Shown here: positions 7,451-15,983 of the stretch, in pieces
Numbering within the stretch: position 1 is the first letter of the stretch
Layout: each line of letters opens with the position of its first letter
DNA from: Leptobacterium sp964389205
GTDB lineage: Bacteria > Bacteroidota > Bacteroidia > Flavobacteriales > Flavobacteriaceae
NCBI GenBank assembly: GCA_964389205.1
Contig: CAYMDH010000010.1
Span: forward strand, 22,775-86,774
Reading direction: 5' to 3'
Length of the DNA: 64,000 nt
Position numbers and translations under genes: made by a program
Notes under the pieces: model-generated
Databases searched by the model: none
The model's input: only the letters and a program-made list of their open reading frames with translations
Told to the model about the DNA's origin: nothing

Positions 7451-10177
7451 TTAAAAATTTACAGATAGGTTGATGAAGAATGTTCTTCCAAACCCATACC
7501 AATGTCTGGGTCCAAAAGAGGGATTATCTCTCAAATTATCTCTTCTTAAGCGTTCAAAATTTCCTGCTCTACTCTGTTCAAAGCCACCCGATCTAAATGT
7601 AAAATCTAAAGCATTATTAATACTAACAAATACACTTATATACTTTCCATTAATTAGCCATGACTTACCTCCAATTAAGTTTACTAAGTAAACAGGGGCT
7701 ATTGCTTCTTGTTCTAGAATTTCATCAACAGCTTCGTCTGTTGCCTCTGGGAATTTTAATCCAGTTTCAGGGTTGATCTTAAAACTTTCTGTTCTGTTTA
7801 TTCTTGAAATGCTAATAAAGTTGTTTGAAAGCCTATTAATAGTAGTACCTATCCACCAATATTTAGGATCACGATATTCAATCCCTAATGCATATGCTTG
7901 TTGAGGGCCATCATTAGTTTTCAATCCTTTTATAGAAGAATTACCTAAATCTAAACTCCCTTGAGTATTTATGAGGTTATCTCCAAAAGTATCAAAACTG
8001 ATAGATACAGCCGCATCACTAGTATAGGTATAATCTCCAATTGATCCAACCAATGTAAGTTTAACTGTTGGAGAAGCTTTAAATTCTAATCCAAATTCTC
8101 CACCTATATGACGCTGGCTGATTCCTGTTGTTACTTCTTGAACAAAATCTGATCCAAAACCTCCTTCAACAAAAAAGAAGTTAATATCAGTACTATTCTC
8201 AAAAAGTGTGTAAAATCCTGTAAATCGTGCTTTTATTTTTGGAAATCTTACTAGGTAATCTATAGTAGCAGTTGTTATTTTTTCTTCTGAAAGATTAGGT
8301 ACAATAGCATTATTTTCTCTTGGATTTATAAAGGTATTCTGTAGCGTAGGTGCGCGCGTTATATATGAGCCTTTAAAATTAAAAATATGTCGCTCATTAA
8401 TTTTGTAACCCAACCCTCCTTTTATTCCAAAATTTGAAAATATAGCCTTTTCACTAACCCCTAAGGAGTTTTCCGAAAAACGTTCATTTAAAAACTTCCC
8501 TTCTCTTTCATAAGTTGTTTGTGATACTTTACCTGATAAAAATGCATTCCATTTATTATACTTAAATTGAAGTTGAGTAAAGAGGTTCATCTCTTCAGCA
8601 CTAAGTAAATAATTATATCCAAATCTATCGCCTTCAATTTTCATAGAAGTATCCTGAAGATTATTCTGAGTATTGCTAAATGGATCTATATCTAAATGAA
8701 AAGCGCTCCCTAAAAGGTCTTTTAATAATGCGTAATTATCTGAAGTCAATTTTCTATATGTAAACCCTGTATTCAATGACATTCTGTTATTCAAATGAAT
8801 ATTAGCAATGGTATTGAAGGTTAGTTGCGTATCATCTGTTCTATCTTCTTGTATAAGATATGAACTGCTATTTGAAGATTCATTTGCTTGAAATATAGCA
8901 TCAAAGTTTATTTGTGGATTTGTTAAAAATCCCTCCCTGGCCAATATTGCATTCTCAAAACTAGGAGCTCCATTACTATTGATATAAAAACTTGGTAGTG
9001 CTCTAAAATTAATAGGATCAGGATTAGGTGCATTAAAAAATGAGATTCTTGTTCTACCAAATTGGCCAAATTGATACGTTATACTAGAGTTTAATTTTAT
9101 CTTTTTCCCATCAAAAAAATGATTGAACATAAAAATAGGTTCTTGTATTTTTCGAGCTCTTGTATTTTTAACTTCTCCATTTAGAATTCCCCAAAAAGGA
9201 TTGTAATTTCTCCCTACCAAATTAAAAACTTCCTCTGTTATTGCTGTAGATTGACCTCTTCTATTTGATGCAAAAATTCCAGTAAAATTAATACTTTGTT
9301 GCTCAGATATCTTATACTCTAAAGAAGAAAAAAGCGAAAACGCATCATAAAAAGTTCCATCTATAAACCCTTGAGAAGCTACCCTTCTAGAAGCTGAAAT
9401 ACTATATGCCAATCCATTTTTTAACAGCCCAGAATTATACGTCCCTATTAGCCTTCCTGAATACGTCCTGTTTGACCCAGATATCGACACTCGTAATCCT
9501 GGCCTATAGCTCGACGCCCTTGTATTTATATTTGTTGTTCCCAAAATACCTCCAAAAGAATACTCTGAAGGTGACAACCCGTTGCTATATATTTGATTTC
9601 TGGTTACGTCATTAAGTCCACCCCAATTATTATATTGAGGCCTTCCATTAAATATTTTATTAATTGGAGTTCCATTAATTAGTACTTCTCCTTCTCGAGA
9701 ATCATATCCTTTTACATTAAAAAAAGCTTGACTAAAATCAAATGCTGCTCTAGTTAAAAATACATCTTTAGTCGCTTGCAGTAATCCGGAAGAAAAATTA
9801 ATATCAGTACCATCATCAAAATCACTCTCTGCCAAGTTTACAATGCCTTCAGATAATTCTTCTAAAAGATCATTTTCTAAAAAAATAACTCCTAGATCTA
9901 TAGAAGAATTGGCTATTAAAACTGGTATTCTAACTGTTTTATAACCTGATAAGTTTAGCTCTAATACCCAAGTGCCTTCAGATAGATTTTTAATAGCGAA
10001 TAAACCATTGCTTTCAGATTTTATATATAAAGAAAGGGGTTCGATTTTTAATAGAACTCCTCCAATTTCTTTTTGCGTTCGTGAATCTTTTATAAAACCA
10101 GTAACTGTAAAATCTCCTTGAGAAAATAACAATAATGGAATTATAAAAAAGCAAAAAACGATTCCTTTCCTTCTCAT
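7451..10177 (-). CDS. TonB-dependent outer-membrane receptor with carboxypeptidase-like N-terminus
   Basis: A 908-residue receptor. It has a signal peptide (residues 1-19), a carboxypeptidase-regulatory-like beta domain (about 24-105, FTVTGFIKDSRTQKEIGGV), a plug domain (about 135-230, with FFNVKGYDSREGEVLINGTP) and a beta-barrel ending in the terminal aromatic FFINLSVNF. Such proteins take up substrates bound by a partner lipoprotein using TonB energy. Here the partner is the DUF5689/lamin-tail lipoprotein immediately downstream, not a SusD. The secreted endonuclease diverges from its start 75 bases away. The substrate is not proven; nucleic-acid fragments are a reasonable guess. Confidence 0.9.
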   Translation of the reverse strand: MRRKGIVFCFFIIPLLLFSQGDFTVTGFIKDSRTQKEIGGVLLKIEPLSLYIKSESNGLFAIKNLSEGTWVLELNLSGYKTVRIPVLIANSSIDLGVIFLENDLLEELSEGIVNLAESDFDDGTDINFSSGLLQATKDVFLTRAAFDFSQAFFNVKGYDSREGEVLINGTPINKIFNGRPQYNNWGGLNDVTRNQIYSNGLSPSEYSFGGILGTTNINTRASSYRPGLRVSISGSNRTYSGRLIGTYNSGLLKNGLAYSISASRRVASQGFIDGTFYDAFSLFSSLEYKISEQQSINFTGIFASNRRGQSTAITEEVFNLVGRNYNPFWGILNGEVKNTRARKIQEPIFMFNHFFDGKKIKLNSSITYQFGQFGRTRISFFNAPNPDPINFRALPSFYINSNGAPSFENAILAREGFLTNPQINFDAIFQANESSNSSSYLIQEDRTDDTQLTFNTIANIHLNNRMSLNTGFTYRKLTSDNYALLKDLLGSAFHLDIDPFSNTQNNLQDTSMKIEGDRFGYNYLLSAEEMNLFTQLQFKYNKWNAFLSGKVSQTTYEREGKFLNERFSENSLGVSEKAIFSNFGIKGGLGYKINERHIFNFKGSYITRAPTLQNTFINPRENNAIVPNLSEEKITTATIDYLVRFPKIKARFTGFYTLFENSTDINFFFVEGGFGSDFVQEVTTGISQRHIGGEFGLEFKASPTVKLTLVGSIGDYTYTSDAAVSISFDTFGDNLINTQGSLDLGNSSIKGLKTNDGPQQAYALGIEYRDPKYWWIGTTINRLSNNFISISRINRTESFKINPETGLKFPEATDEAVDEILEQEAIAPVYLVNLIGGKSWLINGKYISVFVSINNALDFTFRSGGFEQSRAGNFERLRRDNLRDNPSFGPRHWYGFGRTFFINLSVNF

Positions 10178-10252
10178 AAAATACTTTTTGAGGAAACGAA
10201 TATAATATTTTTATACTATTTTTCTTACATTTATAAAAATTACTTCTTTCTT

Positions 10253-11311
10253 ATGTTTAAATTTTACTGTATTTCACTTATTGTTTTGAATACGCTATTT
10301 ACATATTCTCAAACCAAAGAAAGCTATAAAATAAGAACCATTGCTTTTTATAATGTTGAGAATTTGTTTGATACCATCAACAACCCTAATACCTTTGATG
10401 ACGACCGAACTCCTACTGGTAAGTACGCCTGGAGTTCTCAAATATATTTTGATAAAATAGATAAGATAGGATCTGTTATTTCTACTATTGGTGCTGATAT
10501 TAGAAAAGGAGCTCCAGATATTATTGGGCTTTGTGAAATAGAAAATATTGCTGTTCTGCAAGATTTAATTAATAATACATCAATGAAAATAAACGACTAT
10601 GGAATTATTCATAGGGATTCTAGAGATGAAAGAGGAATTGATGTTGCACTTCTATTTAAAAAAAAGTATTTTATTCCTACCTATATTAAAACTTACCCTT
10701 TGATTTTAAAAAACGATGAAGGATATCTAGATTTTACACGTGACGTTTTAGTGGTTACCGGACTTCTAGATCATGAAGAAATACATTTTATAATAAACCA
10801 TTGGCCCTCCAGAAGAGGCGGCGAATTAAGAAGTAGGCCAAATCGCATTGCTGCTGCATATCTAAATAAAAAAATAATTGATTCTCTGCGGCTATTAAAT
10901 ATAAAAGCCAAAATAATAAGCATGGGAGATTTTAATGATGGCCCACACAGTGTTAGTTTTAAAAAAGTACTGAAAACAATTCCTCTAAAAAAGTCTGCTA
11001 TAGATACTATTTCTTTATACAATCCAATGGAAAATATATTCAGAAAAGGCATAGGCTCTCTAGCGTATAGAGATACTTGGAATTTATTTGATCAGTTGTT
11101 TTTTACATATCCCTTTTTAGAAAAAAACACAGCTTCTTTTCGGTATTGGAAAGCAGGTATTTACAATAAGGATTATTTAATTACTCCTTCAGGAAAATAT
11201 AAAGGATATCCTTTTAGAAGTTATGCCAACGGGATTTATACAGGAGGCTATAGTGATCATTTTCCTGTATATTTATTTTTACTTAAAAAGGTAAGAAATC
11301 AATCTAATTAA
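10253..11311 (+). CDS. Secreted endonuclease/exonuclease/phosphatase family protein
   Basis: A 352-residue protein with an N-terminal signal peptide (cut near residue 20, after TLFTYS). The EEP fold motifs are all visible: FYNVENLFD, the metal-binding IIGLCEIEN, NHWPSRRGG, MGDFNDGP and the terminal SDHFPVY. These are metal-dependent phosphodiesterases acting on nucleic acids or phospholipids. Its divergent placement next to a TonB receptor and DUF5689 lipoprotein suggests it degrades extracellular DNA/RNA or another phosphodiester to feed the receptor. Substrate not demonstrated. Confidence 0.88.
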   Translation: MFKFYCISLIVLNTLFTYSQTKESYKIRTIAFYNVENLFDTINNPNTFDDDRTPTGKYAWSSQIYFDKIDKIGSVISTIGADIRKGAPDIIGLCEIENIAVLQDLINNTSMKINDYGIIHRDSRDERGIDVALLFKKKYFIPTYIKTYPLILKNDEGYLDFTRDVLVVTGLLDHEEIHFIINHWPSRRGGELRSRPNRIAAAYLNKKIIDSLRLLNIKAKIISMGDFNDGPHSVSFKKVLKTIPLKKSAIDTISLYNPMENIFRKGIGSLAYRDTWNLFDQLFFTYPFLEKNTASFRYWKAGIYNKDYLITPSGKYKGYPFRSYANGIYTGGYSDHFPVYLFLLKKVRNQSN

Positions 11312-11355
11312 AACAGTATAATATAAATGATTTATTAACTAAAAAAACAAATATT

Positions 11356-11460
11356 ATGTTAGAAGTATTAAACGAATTCGAAATTCAAAACCTTCAAGCT
11401 ATTTTAGGTGGACAACATGGAGATAGTAATGGTATTCCGCCTGATGGTTTTTTCCGTTAA
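11356..11460 (+). CDS. LGG-leader mini-peptide A (34 residues)
   Basis: ATG at 11356 opens a 34-residue frame. The leader MLEVLNEFEIQNLQAILGG resembles double-glycine leaders of bacteriocins and peptide pheromones. The predicted mature part is QHGDSNGIPPDGFFR, 15 residues. A near twin lies 59 bases downstream, and the conserved positions (FEIQN-Q-ILGG, HG, GIPPD, final R) show that the frame is real. I do not recognise a named family. No transporter-peptidase is adjacent. Confidence 0.72.
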   Translation: MLEVLNEFEIQNLQAILGGQHGDSNGIPPDGFFR

Positions 11461-11519
11461 TTGACACCCTATTAAAAGATACTAAATGTTATTTATTGTT
11501 TAATTAAAAACTAATTATT

Positions 11520-11624
11520 ATGTTAGAAAAATTTACACAGTTTGAAATTCAGAATCCTCAGGGTATCCTTGGCGGAAATCATGGTAATGCAGATGGTATT
11601 CCTCCTGATAATGCTTTAAGATAA
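11520..11624 (+). CDS. LGG-leader mini-peptide B (34 residues)
   Basis: A 34-residue twin of the preceding peptide: leader MLEKFTQFEIQNPQGILGG and predicted mature part NHGNADGIPPDNALR. Both have exactly 19 leader and 15 core residues, and the cores share the pattern x-HG-x3-GIPPD-x3-R. Third-position differences between the twins (for example GGT/GGC, CCG/CCT) argue for selection on protein sequence. Likely co-transcribed with peptide A and possibly a quorum-type or bacteriocin-type peptide; this is inference. Confidence 0.72.
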   Translation: MLEKFTQFEIQNPQGILGGNHGNADGIPPDNALR

Positions 11625-11636
11625 TCTTAATTTAAG

Positions 11637-11666
11637 CAAAAAAGCCTGAATTTTAGTTCAGGCTTT
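11637..11666 (-). terminator. Intrinsic terminator between convergent peptide genes
   Basis: A perfect ten-base-pair stem, AAAGCCTGAA (11641-11650) with TTCAGGCTTT (11657-11666). On the minus strand it is followed by a T run (the A run at 11637-11643), so it best serves the minus-strand peptide ending at 11689. It may also stop plus-strand transcripts from the LGG peptides. Confidence 0.75.
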
Positions 11667-11688
11667 GGGGTAATAACTATTTAATCTT

Positions 11689-11853
11689 TTATCGTTGAGC
11701 TATAGATACACAATTATCCTCTCCTTGAAATATTTGAGATTTACATAAGAATGTTGGCCCAAAAGTTCCTATTCCTCCTTTAATGTTTCTTTCTTGAATT
11801 TTTGAAATAGTTTCTTTTTTTAATGCTAAGTTTTTTAAATTTGTTTTTTTCAT
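11689..11853 (-). CDS. KGG-leader precursor peptide 4 (FLC...GEDNC core)
   Basis: A 54-residue peptide: leader MKKTNLKNLALKKETISK, KGG at residues 25-27, then a core with FLCKSQIFQGEDNCVSI and a final Arg. It is the sister of the plus-strand gene at 5261: the cores share FLC-x-SQI-x2-GEDNC-x-SI-x2-R, with Cys at 37 and 48. The copies are inverted and about 6.3 kb apart, flanking the receptor/nuclease block. No maturation or export gene is adjacent. Confidence 0.78.
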   Translation of the reverse strand: MKKTNLKNLALKKETISKIQERNIKGGIGTFGPTFLCKSQIFQGEDNCVSIAQR

Positions 11854-12033
11854 GTTTACTACTTATTTAAGGTTATACAATTATTTTAATATTTTAAATG
11901 TAAGAATAAAGGTGCCCATATTACAAGAAAGTATGGTCTGGTTTCTTGAATAACGTGTAGTAAAAAGAGAGTGATTTTAATATTATTTTGTTTTTTAGAG
12001 TCTATTAATCAGATATTTAAAAAATGTCTCATA

Positions 12034-12062
12034 AAAAAACCTCTATTAAGAGGTCTTTTTTT
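12034..12062. terminator. Bidirectional intrinsic terminator
   Basis: ACCTCT (12039-12044) pairs with AGAGGT (12049-12054), with A7 before and CT7 after. On the minus strand it follows the membrane-protein gene ending at 12079; both flanks give a T run. Confidence 0.7.
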
Positions 12063-12078
12063 AATGTATATCTAATTT

Positions 12079-12519
12079 TTAAGAGATCCAACTATCCCAT
12101 GGAATTCTACTTAAAATTAAAAGCAATCCTATACCATAAAACAAAGCAATTTTTCCAAACTTTCTTTTTGATGTTTCTTGCTTTTTGTGTTTTGACCATC
12201 CTATAGTTATTAAAATAATTGCTATAATATTAATGCTAGGGTGTTCTACCAAATAAAGTCTTGAAACTCCATCTTTCATAATACCACCCATTCCTAATTC
12301 ACTCCATAAAGAAAAACGAACTGATACAAAATATAAAACAATACCTATGAGTAATTGAATATGCGAAAATATAAGTCCAAACAAACTAATTCTTAAGTCT
12401 TTATTTTTAAAGTCTTTGGTACTTGCATAGCCTATTATTGCATTTACAGTGGCTATTAATAAAACAAGAAGCGCTAGATAAGCCCAATATGAATGAAGTA
12501 TTTTTACTGTTTCGTACAT
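12079..12519 (-). CDS. Four-helix integral membrane protein, function unknown
   Basis: From the ATG at 12519 the protein has 146 residues and four hydrophobic segments (about 8-28, 47-67, 88-108 and 122-142). Several His residues lie near the helices (LHSYWAYLALL, SHIQLLIG), reminiscent of small b-type cytochrome-like proteins common in Flavobacteria, but heme binding is not shown. A start at 12546 adds nine residues without hydrophobic character. A terminator follows at 12034-12062. Confidence 0.68.
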   Translation of the reverse strand: MYETVKILHSYWAYLALLVLLIATVNAIIGYASTKDFKNKDLRISLFGLIFSHIQLLIGIVLYFVSVRFSLWSELGMGGIMKDGVSRLYLVEHPSINIIAIILITIGWSKHKKQETSKRKFGKIALFYGIGLLLILSRIPWDSWIS

Positions 12520-12566
12520 TGTTAAGTTTTTTAGTGTGTCTAACAAAAATAGTGATTTTGTAGCAT

Positions 12567-12595
12567 AAAAAAACCCTGCTTTTAAGCAGGGTTTT
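12567..12595 (-). terminator. Intrinsic terminator of the Oar-like receptor gene
   Basis: AAAACCCTGCTT (12570-12581) pairs with AAGCAGGGTTTT (12584-12595). On the minus strand it is followed by a run of seven T. It lies 22 bases past the receptor stop at 12618. Confidence 0.8.
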
Positions 12596-12617
12596 AAATT
12601 TGATATTATATCGATTA

Positions 12618-15600
12618 TTATTCAAAAATGTATCGTACTCCTAACTGTACTTGCCATCTAGAACTTTGGTTTCCGTTATCATCTATTTGTTCAATTCTGT
12701 CAACAATACTAGGATCAAAACTAAACGTTGGATTAGGTCCTCCGCTTTCTGTTCTAATTAATCCTACATTACCTCCAATAAAGCTTCTTCTTCCCCAATC
12801 ACTGTTAAGTAAGTTGGTGAAGTTAGAAACATCTGCAGAAAATTGTAATGTGTGTTTTTTACTTCCTGAACTGATTGTAAAATCTTGCAAGAACTTAAGA
12901 TCTACAACATGACTCCATGGCCCTCTATCTCCATTTCTATCTACAAATTGACCTCTTCTACTTCTTAAGTAATCATCACTCTCAATGAATGCATCTAAAG
13001 CCGCAAATTGTTGTCCTGGAGTTAAAGGGTTATTAGCCGTACTTACTAATGTAATTTCACTTGCATCAGCCGGAACATAAATAAGCGCATTATCTCGAGA
13101 GTCATCATTTAATAAATCTGGTCCTTCTTGATAAATATAGCTAAATGGTCTAGCCTGAGATCCTTCATAGAATAAACCTATTCTAGATTTTACATTTTCA
13201 TTCCATTTTAATTCATAAGAAACACTTCCTATAACTCTATGTCCTTGAGCAAAATCTGAACGTGTAGTTGGTAGGTCTGAATTTTTACCATTTACTGTTT
13301 GAATATTTCTCCATTGCGAGCTATTTTGAGATGATGTTAAATCAAAGATCGCAAATGAATTTCCATAAGAATAGGTTGCACTTCCTGAAAATCCATTATC
13401 AAAAGGCTTTGTAAGTGTAAAAGAAGCTGTATATGAAGACCCTTCATTGGTATTAGATGCCAATATGATCCTTCCATACGTATTATCTAGTAGATCTCCA
13501 AAACTATCACTATAGAAAGGACGATTATCTGCTCCTTGTAAAGTTCCTACTGGATCTCCAATATTTAGGTTTTCATAAAAAACAGTTTGAATGTTATCAT
13601 TAAAAAGTCCATCAACACTAGCGATTAAACCCCACCAAGGTAATTTATGATCAACTCCAAAACTATATTTAAGTACTTGCGGAAGTTTAAACCCGGAAGC
13701 AAACAAATCTACATTTCCACCAACACCTCCAGATCCTGGAGCTACATTTACTGGTTGATCGTTTACATCTGGATTAAAAGTGATATCACCTGGCAAATTA
13801 AAACTAGCTGCAAAACCACCTGTTACACCGTTATTGTTGTAAAGCCCTCCTGGCCATACATATGGAAGCCTAGAAGTAAATATTCCAAATCCACCACGAA
13901 CTTGAGTCGTTCTATCACCTTTAACATCCCAGTTAAAACCTACTCTTGGAGATACGTGTAATATTGTGCTTGGTCCTTGTCCAGCTCTAGCACCTTGAAG
14001 GTCTTTTCCAGCAGCTTCTAATATTGGGGCTGTTCTGTTATCAAAATCCTCATTCCCTATACCATCTTCCCAAATTGGTAAGTCAAAACGAACACCTGCT
14101 GATAATTTAAAATTGTCTGAAAGTTGAACCTCATCTTGTACATAAAACCCAAGTTGTGCTACATCAAACTCTGCAGCTCCTGATGATTCATCTCCTACAC
14201 CGTTGCCAGCTAGTAAAGAATATCCTCTTTGGTAGAAATCTGCAGGAGCTCCTGTTAAGAAATCATTTACACTATTAAAAGTGTAATCTCCAAAGTTAAA
14301 TGCAAAGAATAAGTTGGTAATACTTGCGAATTCATTATGCGTTCCTAAAGTAACTGTATGTTTTCCTGCATAGATTTCGAAATTATTTGTGATTGTAAAG
14401 ATATCTTGATCTAATAAGTTTGCAGTAGAAAAAGGCTCTGCTCCAAAACTAATGGTACCATTACCATCTCTAATATCTACAGTAGGGAAGGATTTCCAAG
14501 TGGATCTCTATCATCCCTTACTCTTGTATATCCTAAAATTAGACTGTTTGCATATTTATTCCCAAACTGTGCATTCCATTCTAGCGCTGCTGTATGTGTA
14601 ATAGATTCGAAAAACTCTGACCCATTATTGAAACCAATATTAAAGTTTCCTGAGTTTCTCGCTTCTAAGTTATCAATGCTATTCAAACTATAACGCAATG
14701 ACAATTTATGGTTTTGACTAATATTCCAGTCTAATTTTGCTGTAATATTGTCTCTTTCTGTTGTACGTGTATTATTATCAAAACCTCCTGTATCATATCC
14801 AAAATTTGTCTGGATAAATTGTCTTAGAGAATTGATTCCTGCTTCATCTGTATCTCCAGCATAATTAGAAAACTGAAAAGGTTGAGGAGTTTCATCATCT
14901 TGTCTTTCATAATTCAAAAAGAAAAATAATTTATCTTTTACGATAGGCCCACCAACTCTAAAACCATAGGTTTGCGCTGTAAAATCACTCAAACGTTCTC
15001 TACTTTCTCCAGCAGACTCGTCTACTAAATCTGGTGGAGTTCTACCTGCTAAACTTTCATTTCTTAAGAAATAGTAAGCAGATCCTTCCCAGTTGTTAGT
15101 ACCCGATCTAGTAACGGCACTAATAGCACCTCCAGCAAAACCAGCAATACGAACATCAAAAGGTGCTACTTGTACTTGAAAAGATTCTATAGCATCTATA
15201 GAAAATGGTTGTGCTCCTGTTTGACCTCCATTGGTACCAGAACCTGCCAAACCAAATACATCATTACTAATAGCTCCATCTATATAAATCGAGTTCAATC
15301 TATTATTTTGACCTGCAAAAGAAACTGAAAACCCGTCATTAACTTCAGCTATCTGAGCTTCTGGTGTTAGTCTAACGAAATCTGCGATTGATCTTGTTGT
15401 TGCTGGTTGTAGTGCGATTTTTCTTTTAGTAATCGAAGTTTCAGAACCTGTCTTATTAGTATTAAACAATCCTCCAGATACTCCGGTCACAATTACCTCA
15501 TCTAGCGCTGTAGTAGCTTCTCCAAGTTGCGTGCTTATTCTTCTTGTTTGACCTAAGTCTAAGAAAAGATTCTCTCTTACAAAATCATTAAACCCTACAT

Positions 15601-15853
15601 AACTAATAGTTACTTTATAAGGACCTCCAACACGCATGTTGGAAATTCTGTATAGTCCGTCAAAATCAGTTACTGCTCCATACGTTGTTCCTGAAGGAAT
15701 ATGAACAGCAATTACATTTGCTCCTGGTAAAGGACCTCCTGTATTGTCAGTAACTTTACCTCCTAATGCAGAAGTCGTTACCCCTTGTGAAAATGCGGCG
15801 GTTCCTGCTAACGCAAAAACGACCGTTAAAACCCACTTGTAAATTGTTCTCAT
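12618..15853 (-). pseudogene. Oar-like TonB-dependent receptor, broken by a one-base frameshift
   Basis: Two pieces belong to one gene. The 5' piece (15853-14477) has a signal peptide, a carboxypeptidase-like domain (TSALGGKVTDNTGGPLPG) and a plug domain (LTPEAQIAEVNDGFSVSFAG). It reads RVRDDRDPLGNP, then SLL and a TAG stop. Inserting one base near 14490 gives NPFPTVDIRDG and an open frame without stops through 14476-13797 into the 3' piece (to 12618), which ends in the barrel strand VQLGVRYIFE. The restored product is about 1078 residues, the usual size for Oar-type receptors. The span of 3236 bases is one short of a multiple of three. Either a recent inactivation or a sequencing error; no other lesion is seen. 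Confidence 0.82.
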
Positions 15854-15983
15854 GTGTTGTTAAATTTGTTTATTTATTGTACAAAATTGGTGTTATTTGT
15901 TAATTTTAACAAAAATAAGCAATTAACACTATTATTTATTTAACAATAATTTAACTTATTAGTTGATTTATTGACAAAAAATG

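Noticed and set aside
5038..11853. A composite mobile element bounded by the inverted precursor-peptide copies
   Set aside because: The similarity is limited to small coding regions. No transposase, terminal inverted repeats or target-site duplications are visible.
12024..12206. 60-residue plus-strand ORF
   Set aside because: It begins within a bidirectional terminator and runs antisense to the four-helix membrane protein.
12618..13796. Separate 392-residue receptor gene starting from TTG
   Set aside because: The TTG is an internal Leu codon; the same frame is open far upstream without start codons and joins the 5' receptor piece after one inserted base.
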